A DNA stretch of 64,000 nt from JAJRTA01 sp965603125. GTDB taxonomy: Bacteria; Zixibacteria; MSB-5A5; GN15; FEB-12. How positions within the stretch are numbered: position 1 is the first letter of the stretch; each line of letters starts with the position of its first letter. The stretch lies in contig CBFDBU010000012.1 of assembly GCA_965603125.1 (NCBI GenBank), positions 18,776 to 82,775 of the forward strand, written 5' to 3'. Positions 50,904 through 59,462 of this stretch are shown piece after piece. The position numbers and the translations under genes are program-made. A model generated the notes under the pieces. That model ran no database searches, was not told where the DNA came from, and saw only the letters and a program-made list of their open reading frames with translations.

Positions 50904-52166
50904 TCATTGTGCCTTGCGATACCGATCGTGCTCCAATGAAGGCAGTTTCACGTGCTCGTCATAGTAGCGTGGATATGATCCCCAGTTCATTTTGACCGCT
51001 ATCGGTCTTGTCCAAGGCTCCCCAAGCTTCCGGGCTATCTCTTTCAGTTCGTTTTCCAACTTCGCCGTCGTAACCGGGCAAGAGATGTTCTTGGTGGCCC
51101 ATGCGCGGGGCGTAAACCGCTTGTACTCAGTGCGAAACCAGAGAAGAACATCCACCAGCTCTTTCTCATCGATAAGCCGACCAGTCTGTTCGTTGATATA
51201 GCTCTTGTTCACACCCATATTGTTCTTGAGCACGATACCGGGCACATTGGCAAGAAGTCCCTCAAAAATGGTCTTGTTGGATCCCTCCCGAGCCGAAAGC
51301 AGTAGATTCACTTTGGACCTGTTCAGTAATTCGTTGACCTCTGGTCGATCGAGACCCCGGAAAAACGTGATGTTCCTGCGAATTCCAAAGTAGTCGACCA
51401 TGGCGTCGATATCCGCCTGAGTCAGATTCCAGTCCTCGCCAAGCAGGGCCACGCGGAAGGACGGATCGTTTATAGACCGCAAGGCACCAAACAGAGCGTG
51501 GTGCCGCTTGACCTCGTTCCATGCCGCAACCATCACGCAATCAAACTCCTTCTTTAGACCCAAAGGTCTGAAAACACGGTCATCGATCCAGTCGCTGGCG
51601 CCGAACCTGACCGGGACCAGATTACTGTCCAGACGCTTGAGGAAATCAAAGTCCATTCTCTCAGATGCCTGAACAATGATTGGCATCCCGGAATATCTGA
51701 GAAACTGCAATATTTCCGGAATGCAGTAGCCCGAACAACTCGGCTCCAGTACGAGGTAATAATCGTCCAGCAGTCTCGCGATATCGAATTCAGCTCCAAG
51801 CATCTCAAAAGTAACATTGAACTTGACGAGAAGGACACCTTTCTCGGACGTGTCCGGCTCCTTAAGAGTGAAGAACCATGAGGGCCAGATCTTGAGCTGC
51901 TGTACGTCAGGCTGTCGCAGCAATTCATCTATTATGTGAACCTGGACGAGGCGATGTTTCTCCAGCAGTCTTTCGATTTTCATCCGGCGTTCGAGCAGGC
52001 GGGAGTTGCGGTGAGAACGCATCAGCCAGGCGCACGCATGTTTCCGACTGAACGGCAGCAAACACCGGCCGCCGCAATAGAGAAGCAGGCTGAACAACTC
52101 GGCGGTCGTTGCGCTGTGGACCAGCCTGAGTCTTGAAATCAGCAGGAATGTCTTCAGACTCTTCAT
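50904..52166 (-). CDS. Glycosyltransferase (GT-B, family 4-like)
   Basis: A 420-residue protein. The N-terminal part is helical and basic; the middle has PEILQFLRYSGMPIIVQASE. The C-terminal lobe carries GLKKEFDCVMVAAWNEVKRH, VALLGEDWNLTQADID, ITFFRGLDRPEVNELLNRSK and LLSAREGSNKTIFEGLLANVPGIV, i.e. the E-x7-E donor-site region with SREGSNKT replacing the usual SLxEGFG. It lies 6 bp before the next GT4 stop, on the same strand, suggesting co-transcription. Confidence 0.82.
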   Translation of the reverse strand: MKSLKTFLLISRLRLVHSATTAELFSLLLYCGGRCLLPFSRKHACAWLMRSHRNSRLLERRMKIERLLEKHRLVQVHIIDELLRQPDVQQLKIWPSWFFTLKEPDTSEKGVLLVKFNVTFEMLGAEFDIARLLDDYYLVLEPSCSGYCIPEILQFLRYSGMPIIVQASERMDFDFLKRLDSNLVPVRFGASDWIDDRVFRPLGLKKEFDCVMVAAWNEVKRHHALFGALRSINDPSFRVALLGEDWNLTQADIDAMVDYFGIRRNITFFRGLDRPEVNELLNRSKVNLLLSAREGSNKTIFEGLLANVPGIVLKNNMGVNKSYINEQTGRLIDEKELVDVLLWFRTEYKRFTPRAWATKNISCPVTTAKLENELKEIARKLGEPWTRPIAVKMNWGSYPRYYDEHVKLPSLEHDRYRKAQ

Positions 52167-52172
52167 CCGGTC

Positions 52173-53336
52173 CTATCGCCTTCTGGTCGCTCGCTCGACC
52201 ACCTCGATGTAGAACTCTTCGGTTTTTTCAACCATAGCCTTCACGGTGAATTTCTCGCGTGCTCTCTTTTTCGCCGCCGTCCCAAGCTGCTGGGCCGTCG
52301 CTTTGTTTTCAATCAGATAGGCGATCTTTTCCGCCATGGCTTCTTCATCGGCATCGGCCACCAGAAACCCGGTCTGCCCGTCTGTAATGACTTCACCATT
52401 GCCGCCGTTGGCGAAAGCCACGGCCGGGATTCCTGAAAGAGCGTACTCAATGAGCACGTTCGACAGCCCTTCTGTCTCAGACGTCAGAACGCCCACATCA
52501 AAGGCTGGCAGTACGTCAAAGGCCGACACAACGGTATGGCGGAAGACAACTTGCGATGCGGGCAGCAATGACTGCGCCTGAGCTTTCAATGCTTCTTCAA
52601 GCCATCCCTTTCCGACGATGAGGAAGTGCGTCGTCTTGTCAGGAAGCCTGCCGGCCACCCGAAGGAACAAATCAATCCTCTTGATAGGCTTGAGATTGGC
52701 AATGATTCCCACTACCGGCGCCGTCGGGGGAATCCCGAGAGCTGCCCGCGCTCTCGCTGCTGAGATAGTATCTGTCGCAAGAGCGACCCCGTTGCAAATG
52801 ACTGTGATCTGCGATTCGTTGAAAGGCTCCACCCTCGTTACGATTTCCTTGACGGCATGGGCGTTAACCAGACAGTAGGGTACAAAACGGTTCAGCCTGT
52901 TTGTCCAGGCCAACGCCCGCGTCTCATACCACCAGCCCATATCGCGACGATTGACAACAATACTCCGTATTCCTGCAAGGCGACCGGCAATCACTCCGAA
53001 TATATTGCTGTCAATGAAATAGAGTTGCAGGACCTGAATGTGATTTCGCCTCAGAAACCAGACAAACCTAAATATCGCCGTCAACGCCCGAAAAGACAAC
53101 AGCCGGGTCACGTTCAGAGAGAAGACGGGGCAGGTTACGTCGGGCATATCATGCTGTTCCGATCCGCGCAGGGTAAACAGGTGTGACTCAAAGCGGGTTG
53201 CATCAAGGTTATTGATCAACACCGCCAACTGGTTCTCAGTGCCCCCCCCCTTGATAAACGTGTCTATCAGATAAGCCACGCGTATCTTCTTCGATGTGTG
53301 CGTCTGCTGTCCGGATCCTTGAGACAATTGCTTCAT
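52173..53336 (-). CDS. Glycosyltransferase family 4
   Basis: A 387-residue GT-B enzyme with the full family pattern: RVAYLIDTFIKGGGTENQLAV, VLQLYFIDSNIFGVIAGRLAG, VNAHAVKEIVTR, ITVICNGVAL, PVVGIIANLKPIKRIDLFLR, HFLIVGKGWLEEALKA, GVLTSETEGLSNVLIEYALS (donor site) and GIPAVAFANGGNGEVITDGQTGFLV. It would transfer a hexose-type residue in repeat-unit assembly. Downstream 6 bp is the previous GT gene. Confidence 0.93.
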   Translation of the reverse strand: MKQLSQGSGQQTHTSKKIRVAYLIDTFIKGGGTENQLAVLINNLDATRFESHLFTLRGSEQHDMPDVTCPVFSLNVTRLLSFRALTAIFRFVWFLRRNHIQVLQLYFIDSNIFGVIAGRLAGIRSIVVNRRDMGWWYETRALAWTNRLNRFVPYCLVNAHAVKEIVTRVEPFNESQITVICNGVALATDTISAARARAALGIPPTAPVVGIIANLKPIKRIDLFLRVAGRLPDKTTHFLIVGKGWLEEALKAQAQSLLPASQVVFRHTVVSAFDVLPAFDVGVLTSETEGLSNVLIEYALSGIPAVAFANGGNGEVITDGQTGFLVADADEEAMAEKIAYLIENKATAQQLGTAAKKRAREKFTVKAMVEKTEEFYIEVVERATRRR

Positions 53337-53363
53337 GTCAACAACCCCGTCCCGCCTGTTGCG

Positions 53364-53501
53364 CTACTTATTTGGCGTGCGGATAATGACACGCTTGACC
53401 CTGTCGGTCAGTTTCTTCTTGTCCGACGGCTCCAGGACAAAACGGTAGAAGCCCAGAGCCGTGACCAGGGCTGTCACGGCGCTGTTCACAAAGAAACGCA
53501 A
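53364..53501 (-). other. Possible small membrane protein or gene remnant
   Basis: In the 293-bp gap between a GT4 and a deacetylase gene, a minus-strand frame from a TTG at 53501 encodes 45 residues: RFFVNSAVTALVTALGFYRF followed by a charged end (EPSDKKKLTDRVKRVIIRTPNK). The hydrophobic segment and basic tail look real, like the end of a membrane or glycosyltransferase protein. The frame is open for 12 codons further upstream without a better start. It may be the 3' remainder of a deleted gene. Confidence 0.35.
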
Positions 53502-53629
53502 CCATGTTGTCGCCCGTGATGCTTTTGAAGAATTGACCTATGAGAAAAGACATCTTCTACCCATGCTGTGACTATTACGGACGTTGAGAGCCATCGCCGT
53601 CGGTCTCGACAGAAATGAGCGCACCGACA

Positions 53630-54748
53630 TCATCCTTCCCGGCCCGATCCGTGATACGACCATGAAAACAGATTCCTGCAGCGTTTCCCAATCAGCATCA
53701 GGAGGCGCTTGAGAGCAACCGACCCGATCGAGTAGCAGATCTCTCGGTCATTGCCGTCCCTGGCGCCCACGCGCGGGATAAGAAAACGGTCCTGCCCTTT
53801 CAGCGGGTAACTCACCAGGCCGCTCTCGGCAGTGAAGCCGAGTACGTAACCAGTCTCCTCGCCGGCTCTCAGGGTTCTCGCGTCAAACGAACCTTCAGGG
53901 TAGCTGATGGCGGTCACGGCCTGTGCTGTCCGATGCTCCAGCATGGTCTTGGAATCAGCCAATTCGGACGATACTTCGTTATCGTCAAGCATTGCCAGAC
54001 AGTTGTGGTTGACCGTATGCGATTCCATCGCGATTCCCCGGGATGACCACTCGATAATCTCCCGCCAGGACATGCAGGCGATGCCGAGGTTGTACACGTG
54101 GTTGATTAGTCCCTCCCACCGATCCAACAGTTGATCTCTGGCGGCAGGCTGCATTTTCTGAAACGGCGGTATCAGCCTTGCTCTGACCCGGCGTCTTTCC
54201 TCCAGTGTTTGAGGTGTCAATCCTTGCAGGGCGGCCTTCACCTCGGCGGGGACATCACCCGCGAGAACCTTCCGCCAAGAATCCGAAGAAAGACAGTTAC
54301 AGATGTTGGTCAGCCTCAGGTGGTAAAACCGCCTGTCGGTATCAATAAACGCCGTCGGAACGAATGCGACACCCGGATAGCCGCGTCGCTCGAGGGCGGC
54401 GAAAGCCAGGAGATGATCCGAATCGGCGTCATCCAGCGTCAGCAGGGCCAGGGGTAGCTTGCCCGTGGGGCGTTTCTTCCCGGTGGCGATGTCCGCGAAT
54501 GTCAGCAGATCGACTATCGTGTAGAATCTGGCGATCCGGTCTATCTGGCGTTCGAACATGGCCAGCGTGACGCCTCGTTCGTATCCCTGGAGATAGCGCT
54601 CATCTGGTTCCTCAGGCGTTATCCGGTGAAATGTGAACGCTGCCAATATGGGTTTTCTCTCGAGGACGTGGCACATGCGGAAAACCAGCGGCCAGAGGTT
54701 CAGCCAGTAGGCGACAAAGGAGAGAAGCTTCTTTAGGGGTCCGGTCAT
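53630..54748 (-). CDS. Polysaccharide deacetylase family protein
   Basis: A 372-residue protein. NodB-type motifs are AAFTFHRITPEE, ALLTLDDADSD (motif 1, with Ala after DD where Gly is usual), MESHTVNHNCLAML (metal His-x3-His) and AISYPEGSFDA (motif 3). Between motif 1 and 2 there is a long helical insert (about residues 145-225). An N-terminal hydrophobic part (LSFVAYWLNLWPLVFRM) suggests membrane association. Its C-terminal region GLVSYPLKGQDRFLIPRVG is the source-type of the remnant at 46.2 kb. It lies 25 bp after the GT2 gene. Confidence 0.87.
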   Translation of the reverse strand: MTGPLKKLLSFVAYWLNLWPLVFRMCHVLERKPILAAFTFHRITPEEPDERYLQGYERGVTLAMFERQIDRIARFYTIVDLLTFADIATGKKRPTGKLPLALLTLDDADSDHLLAFAALERRGYPGVAFVPTAFIDTDRRFYHLRLTNICNCLSSDSWRKVLAGDVPAEVKAALQGLTPQTLEERRRVRARLIPPFQKMQPAARDQLLDRWEGLINHVYNLGIACMSWREIIEWSSRGIAMESHTVNHNCLAMLDDNEVSSELADSKTMLEHRTAQAVTAISYPEGSFDARTLRAGEETGYVLGFTAESGLVSYPLKGQDRFLIPRVGARDGNDREICYSIGSVALKRLLMLIGKRCRNLFSWSYHGSGREG

Positions 54749-54773
54749 AGTTTTGCTCTCAACATAGCGCCCT

Positions 54774-55796
54774 CTACCGGCCGGTGAGCAGCCTGATCAC
54801 AAAGCGACGCCCGGCCACCAGAGCGCGAGCTAATACGCCTGGAAGAATCGCCAGAAGCCTGTGAGTCAGAGGTGGTTTTTTCACCTTTGCCAACTCCGCG
54901 CGGGCTTTGCTAGTGTCTCCTCTGGATATCATTCCGGCTGCTCTGATGATATACTGTTGCTCGACTATTTGCTGATAATACTCGGCGTGCTGCGCAAGGA
55001 AGTCCTTGTCCGAGCCCCACACGCGCTCAAGGACTGTCAACCTCGTCGTGGCGCACTTGTAGGAATCGGCATCGGTCAAACGTTCACCCGTGTGCCCGTG
55101 TTGCCAGGCGGTCTCGCAGTCGAGGTAGGCGCCCATGCCCTTTCCTGCCAGTCTCCCGAAACATACCCAGTCCTCGTATGTTGGAATGTCCTCGGCGAAG
55201 CGAAGAGCCTCTTTAGCCTCCTCCCGACGCACGACAACTGTGCCCGTGAATATGTAGCCAGCAGCAGCCATAGCGTAATACATATCCCCAACATGCACCA
55301 TGAAGTCCTCAATACCGGGCGGCAGCGGAGCGATTTGGCTGAATCGTATTCCCGGGGCGAGGATCTCATCCCAGCTTCGTTTGTCCCGGTGCCAGTGGAT
55401 GAGGTATCGCCGTGTCACGTTCTTGTACCTGTCCCTGACGGCGAAGTTGCTGAAGCAATATAGGACGTCATCACGGGCATCCAGCAGGGAACGCTGCAAT
55501 TCCAGTTTGCCTGGCATCCATTCGTCATCGGAATCGAGAAAGGCAACCAGTTCATTACCGGCCGCGTCAAGTCCTCGGTTACGTGCCGAGCCTGCCCCTG
55601 AATTGTGGATTCGGATATACTGAATACGGTTCCCGTAGCCTGCCAGTACTTGCTCTGTACCGTCTGTGGAACCGTCATCGACCACAATCACTTCGTCCCC
55701 CTCCCGGCACTGCGGCAGGACTGAGTTGAGTGCTCGCCCTATCAGATGAGCGCGGTTGAAAGTGGGTATGATTACAGACACTCGGGCCGACTTCAC
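54774..55796 (-). CDS. Glycosyltransferase family 2
   Basis: A 340-residue GT-A enzyme. From the GTG at 55796, which overlaps the upstream gene stop as GTGA, the protein starts with KSARVSVIIPTFNRAHLI, the classic GT2 opening, then DEVIVVDDGSTDGTEQVL, SGAGSARNRGLDAAGNELVA, and FLDSDDEW (DXD metal site). YEDWVCFGRLAGKG follows in the acceptor region. A longer in-frame extension upstream would read through the preceding gene and is rejected. The C-terminus is hydrophobic/basic (LLAILPGVLARALVAGRRFV), probably membrane-associated. Confidence 0.93.
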   Translation of the reverse strand: MKSARVSVIIPTFNRAHLIGRALNSVLPQCREGDEVIVVDDGSTDGTEQVLAGYGNRIQYIRIHNSGAGSARNRGLDAAGNELVAFLDSDDEWMPGKLELQRSLLDARDDVLYCFSNFAVRDRYKNVTRRYLIHWHRDKRSWDEILAPGIRFSQIAPLPPGIEDFMVHVGDMYYAMAAAGYIFTGTVVVRREEAKEALRFAEDIPTYEDWVCFGRLAGKGMGAYLDCETAWQHGHTGERLTDADSYKCATTRLTVLERVWGSDKDFLAQHAEYYQQIVEQQYIIRAAGMISRGDTSKARAELAKVKKPPLTHRLLAILPGVLARALVAGRRFVIRLLTGR

Positions 55797-56977
55797 GCTT
55801 TGTCTCTCCCTGTCAGGCGGCGTACACGCTGAACGGCGGTACGGAGGACGGGAACCCGGCGCAACCACAGACGGAGGCGCCTTGGCAGAACCCCGGTTAA
55901 GAGGTTCAGCGGATTCCGCGAATAGACCCAGACATCATAGTGCTCCCGTTTTCCGGCTCGCCAGAGATCATACCAGTCCATGTCGGTCACAAGGTTTATC
56001 TCATCAATGTGGGATGACTCGCAAGCACGTCTCACTACCTGCTCTAATAGCAACGCCCCGGGACTGTAGTCTTTGTATGCCTCATCATACCCGATCTTCC
56101 AGAGCATCAGCGAGCGACCGCACCTGATAGCCATAATGCCGGCTATGGTCCGGCCTTCTGCTATGAGAAACTGCCACTCCAGCCAGTCCCTCTCTGCCAA
56201 TCGGCTGGTGAGTGTTCGGTAGAAGTCAAGGAGTGCCTCAGTCTGCATTATGGCCGAGCCCGCGCGGCCCTTCCAGCTTAAGGCTTCGATCTTCGCGAAT
56301 CGATCGAGGCCTTCCGCGGTTGCATCCTTCCCGATCAGAAACTCGGCACGTAAGTCTTTCATCAGGTCCAGTTTCTTTGCCGCTCGATTGAGAGTACGTC
56401 TAAAACTACCGCTCAGAGAGGCCCGGAACTCCTCGAATGAACCTGTTGTCGGCAGATAGCTGCCGACACCGGCCGAACCCATAACCGTATAGTTCTGCTT
56501 CGGGCCGCGGCGCATGACAGCCAGAGTTGGTGACGAACTCGGAAGGCGCAAGAGTTCGACGACGTATCTTGCTGAGGTCACCCTCGTCAACGATGCGATC
56601 ATGGACTCTACTATCGCCGCATCTTCCCCCGGCGCGACAATCGCATCGACCGATATCGTGTGGTCGTCAGAGGGAGTACGAAAGAGAGTGTAGCCAATCC
56701 CCCATGTCGAACGGCGGGAAATCAGGAGTGGCAGGACACCCACCAGGCGGGAGCCATGGCAGGCAAACAGACAGCACCACTGCTCCCCGGGGTTAAGGCG
56801 ATGCTGCAAGTAGGAAGATATCCAGGCGTGCGAGAGCATGGGCTGCTGCTGCGGAGCGGCAAACGCCAGTTCATCCCACCGGGAGGCGTACGCCTTCAGT
56901 TCGCCGAATGACTGAACGATATCGACTGTGAGCCCGCCGGGGACACCGAGTGGTTTGCTCCCCGCCGGATCACTCAT
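55793..56977 (-). CDS. CelD/FemAB-type acyltransferase
   Basis: A ~394-residue protein of the GNAT-related CelD (BcsL) family. Motifs: QPMLSHAWISSYLQHR near the start, LVGVLPLLISRR, SGSFRRTLNRAAKKLDLM, WLEWQFLIAEGRTIAGIMAI and PGALLLEQVVRRACESSHID, and a basic C-terminus. Related proteins occur in exosortase-linked and cellulose-type polysaccharide loci as acyl or aminoacyl transferases. The start at 56977 (GAGAG upstream) is preferred; ATGs at 57016 and 57007 are alternatives. Its stop overlaps the GT2 start by 4 bp. Confidence 0.82.
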   Translation of the reverse strand: MSDPAGSKPLGVPGGLTVDIVQSFGELKAYASRWDELAFAAPQQQPMLSHAWISSYLQHRLNPGEQWCCLFACHGSRLVGVLPLLISRRSTWGIGYTLFRTPSDDHTISVDAIVAPGEDAAIVESMIASLTRVTSARYVVELLRLPSSSPTLAVMRRGPKQNYTVMGSAGVGSYLPTTGSFEEFRASLSGSFRRTLNRAAKKLDLMKDLRAEFLIGKDATAEGLDRFAKIEALSWKGRAGSAIMQTEALLDFYRTLTSRLAERDWLEWQFLIAEGRTIAGIMAIRCGRSLMLWKIGYDEAYKDYSPGALLLEQVVRRACESSHIDEINLVTDMDWYDLWRAGKREHYDVWVYSRNPLNLLTGVLPRRLRLWLRRVPVLRTAVQRVRRLTGRDKA

Positions 56978-57167
56978 GTCGTGGCTCTCTTTCGGGTGTC
57001 TTTTCATCCCATGCAACCGGTTGTCTCAAATGCCTATTCCGGTCATCATACTCAACGAAAAATATAGACTGTTGTCTTGGTACCTTCAATTGCTTTCTCC
57101 GGGAACATTTCCGTTTTTCCCGACGTTCCTCCAGGTTCAAGATCGTATCCGATGCCGGCAGGAACTC

Positions 57168-58259
57168 TCACCGGCTTCTCTCGTATTCATCGAAGATCGA
57201 CCGCAGCAGTTCGGCCTGCCGGGAAAACGTGAAATCCTGCTTTACCCGATCATATCCGTTTTGCCCGCACTTCCTCATGAGTTCCGGGTTCTCCAGGCCA
57301 AAGGCTATCCTTTCGGCAAGCGCACCGACGTCTTCCGGCGGCACCAGCAGCCCGGTTACTCCATCTTCTATGACCTCGGGAACTCCGCCCACCGCTGATG
57401 CGACGATACCTAACCTCTGCGACCAGGCTTCAAGCACGGTAACCGGCATACCCTCCGAGCGAGACGGCATGATCAGAAACGCCTTGCTACCGAAGAAGGG
57501 TATGAGATCGTCGACAAAACCACAGAACTCGACGACGTCGCCGAGGGAGAACCGCTCCACCAATGCCTTCAGCCTGTGCTCTTCCGGCCCGGCGCCGTAG
57601 ATTCGCAGCATGAAGGGAGTGTCCCCGGTGTCGATCCCTGCAAGCGCCCGGATCAACAGGTCATATCCCTTTTCATAACTGAATCTGCCGGCGGCGATAA
57701 GTTCTCTTGACGAGGCAGCAGTCTGCCGTTCCTGATCGGGCGGGGCCAGGATGCTGTCATCGATGGCGTTGGGCACTACCATGATTCGATCCTCACGTAC
57801 GCCATTGTCGGTCAGCAGCTTCCTGGTCTGCGACGAGACCGTGACGACGCGCGCAAGTCTCCTGAGGACGTACCGGTCTATGGCATTGTACAGTCTGACT
57901 TTCCTGTTCTCGGAGGTGACACCGTGAAAATAAGCCATTTGTTTCGAGCCAGTCCGCCGCCCGGCAAGGTAAGCGTAGAAACTCGATTTGTAGTCGTGGG
58001 AGACAACCAGGTCAATCTCCTTCTCACGGATCAGCCGCCTGAGACAACCGGCTATTCGCAGGTCCCCGGGGAAAGAATCCTCGATCGGCACCACATCGAT
58101 CCCCCTCGCCCGACACTCCTGCAGGAACCGGTTGGGTCGAGACTTCTTCACAAATGAGGCGCAGACGAATTCGAAGGAGGACAGGTGGCGGCACTGCCCG
58201 ATGATCATCCTCTCCGGACTGCCGAAAACATCGGAGCTTCGAAGCTGCAGGATTCTCAT
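57168..58259 (-). CDS. Glycosyltransferase family 4
   Basis: A 363-residue GT-B enzyme: RILQLRSSDVFGSPERMIIG, DLVVSHDYKSSFYAYLAGRR, RLARVVTVSSQTRKLL, RIMVVPNAIDDSIL, AAGRFSYEKGYDLLIRALAG, LRIYGAGPEEHRLKALVERF, and the donor site LIMPSRSEGMPVTVLEAWSQ. The ATG at 58259 overlaps the upstream stop (ATGA); an in-frame ATG three codons earlier is also possible. Part of the tightly packed run asparagine synthase-GT4-GT4. Confidence 0.93.
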   Translation of the reverse strand: MRILQLRSSDVFGSPERMIIGQCRHLSSFEFVCASFVKKSRPNRFLQECRARGIDVVPIEDSFPGDLRIAGCLRRLIREKEIDLVVSHDYKSSFYAYLAGRRTGSKQMAYFHGVTSENRKVRLYNAIDRYVLRRLARVVTVSSQTRKLLTDNGVREDRIMVVPNAIDDSILAPPDQERQTAASSRELIAAGRFSYEKGYDLLIRALAGIDTGDTPFMLRIYGAGPEEHRLKALVERFSLGDVVEFCGFVDDLIPFFGSKAFLIMPSRSEGMPVTVLEAWSQRLGIVASAVGGVPEVIEDGVTGLLVPPEDVGALAERIAFGLENPELMRKCGQNGYDRVKQDFTFSRQAELLRSIFDEYERSR

Positions 58260-59458
58260 GCCGGCCACACCACGTCGTCAAGGAAGCGCTCGAGTTTACC
58301 GGCAATGAAGTCCCACCCGTACCGGCGTTCCACCAGCTCTCGACCGGCGCTACCCAGGCGCGCCGCCAGCTCCCGGTTCCCCAGCAGGTTTCCCACTTGC
58401 CGAACGAATTCAACCGGACTGTCGGCGATCAATATGTTTTCTCCGTCCATCACATCCAATCCTTCGGCGCCCACGGTAGTTGACACCACAGGTATCCCCA
58501 TAGCGAGAGCCTCGAGGATTTTCAGCCGCGAACCGCCACCGATCCGCATCGGCACGACGTACACGGCCGCATCGCGAACGTGGGGGCGGATATCGTCGAC
58601 CGTACCGGTGACGGTTATACCTGCCATAGTTCCCAAACGCGCAATCTGTCCGGGAGGGTTGCGTCCGACAAAGGCGGCTTCAATGCCCGGGTACTTCTCC
58701 CTGAGCAGCGGGTAAACGGCGTCAACGAAGAACATGACTGCGTCCTGATTGGGGCGCCAATCCATGGCGCCGGTAAAAACCAGCTTGCTGGACCGACGAC
58801 GATCATCAGTAGCAGCCGCGAAGTAATCGAGATCCACGCCGTTGTCGATTACGGAGACGAGCATCCGTGGGTTGAAAGACCTGATGACCTCGGCGTCGCG
58901 TTCCGACACGGCAGTGGCACCGTCGGCCGATCCGAAGGCACCTCGTTCGAAACGCTCCATCTTCTCCATCTGCCGACGGATGTACCATTTCTTGACGCGG
59001 TTTGTCTCATTATCATAGTATCGCTTCCAGATGTCGGTTTCCACGTTGTGAGCCACGATAACTCTTTTCAGATGCGCACAGGTATCGAAGTACATGGAAT
59101 AGGGCGTCCATTCCGCGATCACAACGTCCGGTTTTCGGTTGCTAATTGCCGCTTGCACGGCCTTCCTGAAATCAGCCGAATGATGAGAGGAGACGACATA
59201 CGGCTCAGACGAGAGAAGGTTGGCGGCGAGCCTCGCATAGAACACAGGGCCGGATTTACCGGGCACCTGCTGTTTCACTGCGATTGTCTCGATTCCGGCA
59301 GTTTCAAGTTCACGTCGGCTGTCACCACGGCTGTGACCGTATGCGAGATACCGCACGCGGTGGTTTCGGGCCAGCCTGCTCACGAGGTTGAAAGTCCGAA
59401 TCCTCTTGCCACTGTTGAGTGGATACGGGAATCCCTCGTCGAGAATGAGAATGTCCAA
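58256..59458 (-). CDS. Glycosyltransferase family 4 (exosortase-locus-like)
   Basis: A 400-residue GT-B enzyme. The TTG at 59458 gives a family N-terminus (DILILDEGFPYPLNSGKRIRTFNL), while the upstream in-frame extension would run into the asparagine-synthase gene. Other signatures: VIVAHNVETDIW, ERGAFGSADGATAVSERDAE, VIDNGVDLDYFA, KLVFTGAMDWRPNQDAVMFF, and PMRIGGGSRLKILEALAMGI with VSTTVGAEGLDV. The GAMDWRPN and RIGGGSRLK patterns are typical of glycosyltransferases in exosortase/PEP-CTERM-type loci. Gaps: 4 bp to asparagine synthase, 4-bp overlap with the next GT4. Confidence 0.9.
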   Translation of the reverse strand: MDILILDEGFPYPLNSGKRIRTFNLVSRLARNHRVRYLAYGHSRGDSRRELETAGIETIAVKQQVPGKSGPVFYARLAANLLSSEPYVVSSHHSADFRKAVQAAISNRKPDVVIAEWTPYSMYFDTCAHLKRVIVAHNVETDIWKRYYDNETNRVKKWYIRRQMEKMERFERGAFGSADGATAVSERDAEVIRSFNPRMLVSVIDNGVDLDYFAAATDDRRRSSKLVFTGAMDWRPNQDAVMFFVDAVYPLLREKYPGIEAAFVGRNPPGQIARLGTMAGITVTGTVDDIRPHVRDAAVYVVPMRIGGGSRLKILEALAMGIPVVSTTVGAEGLDVMDGENILIADSPVEFVRQVGNLLGNRELAARLGSAGRELVERRYGWDFIAGKLERFLDDVVWPA

Positions 59459-59462
59459 CGTA

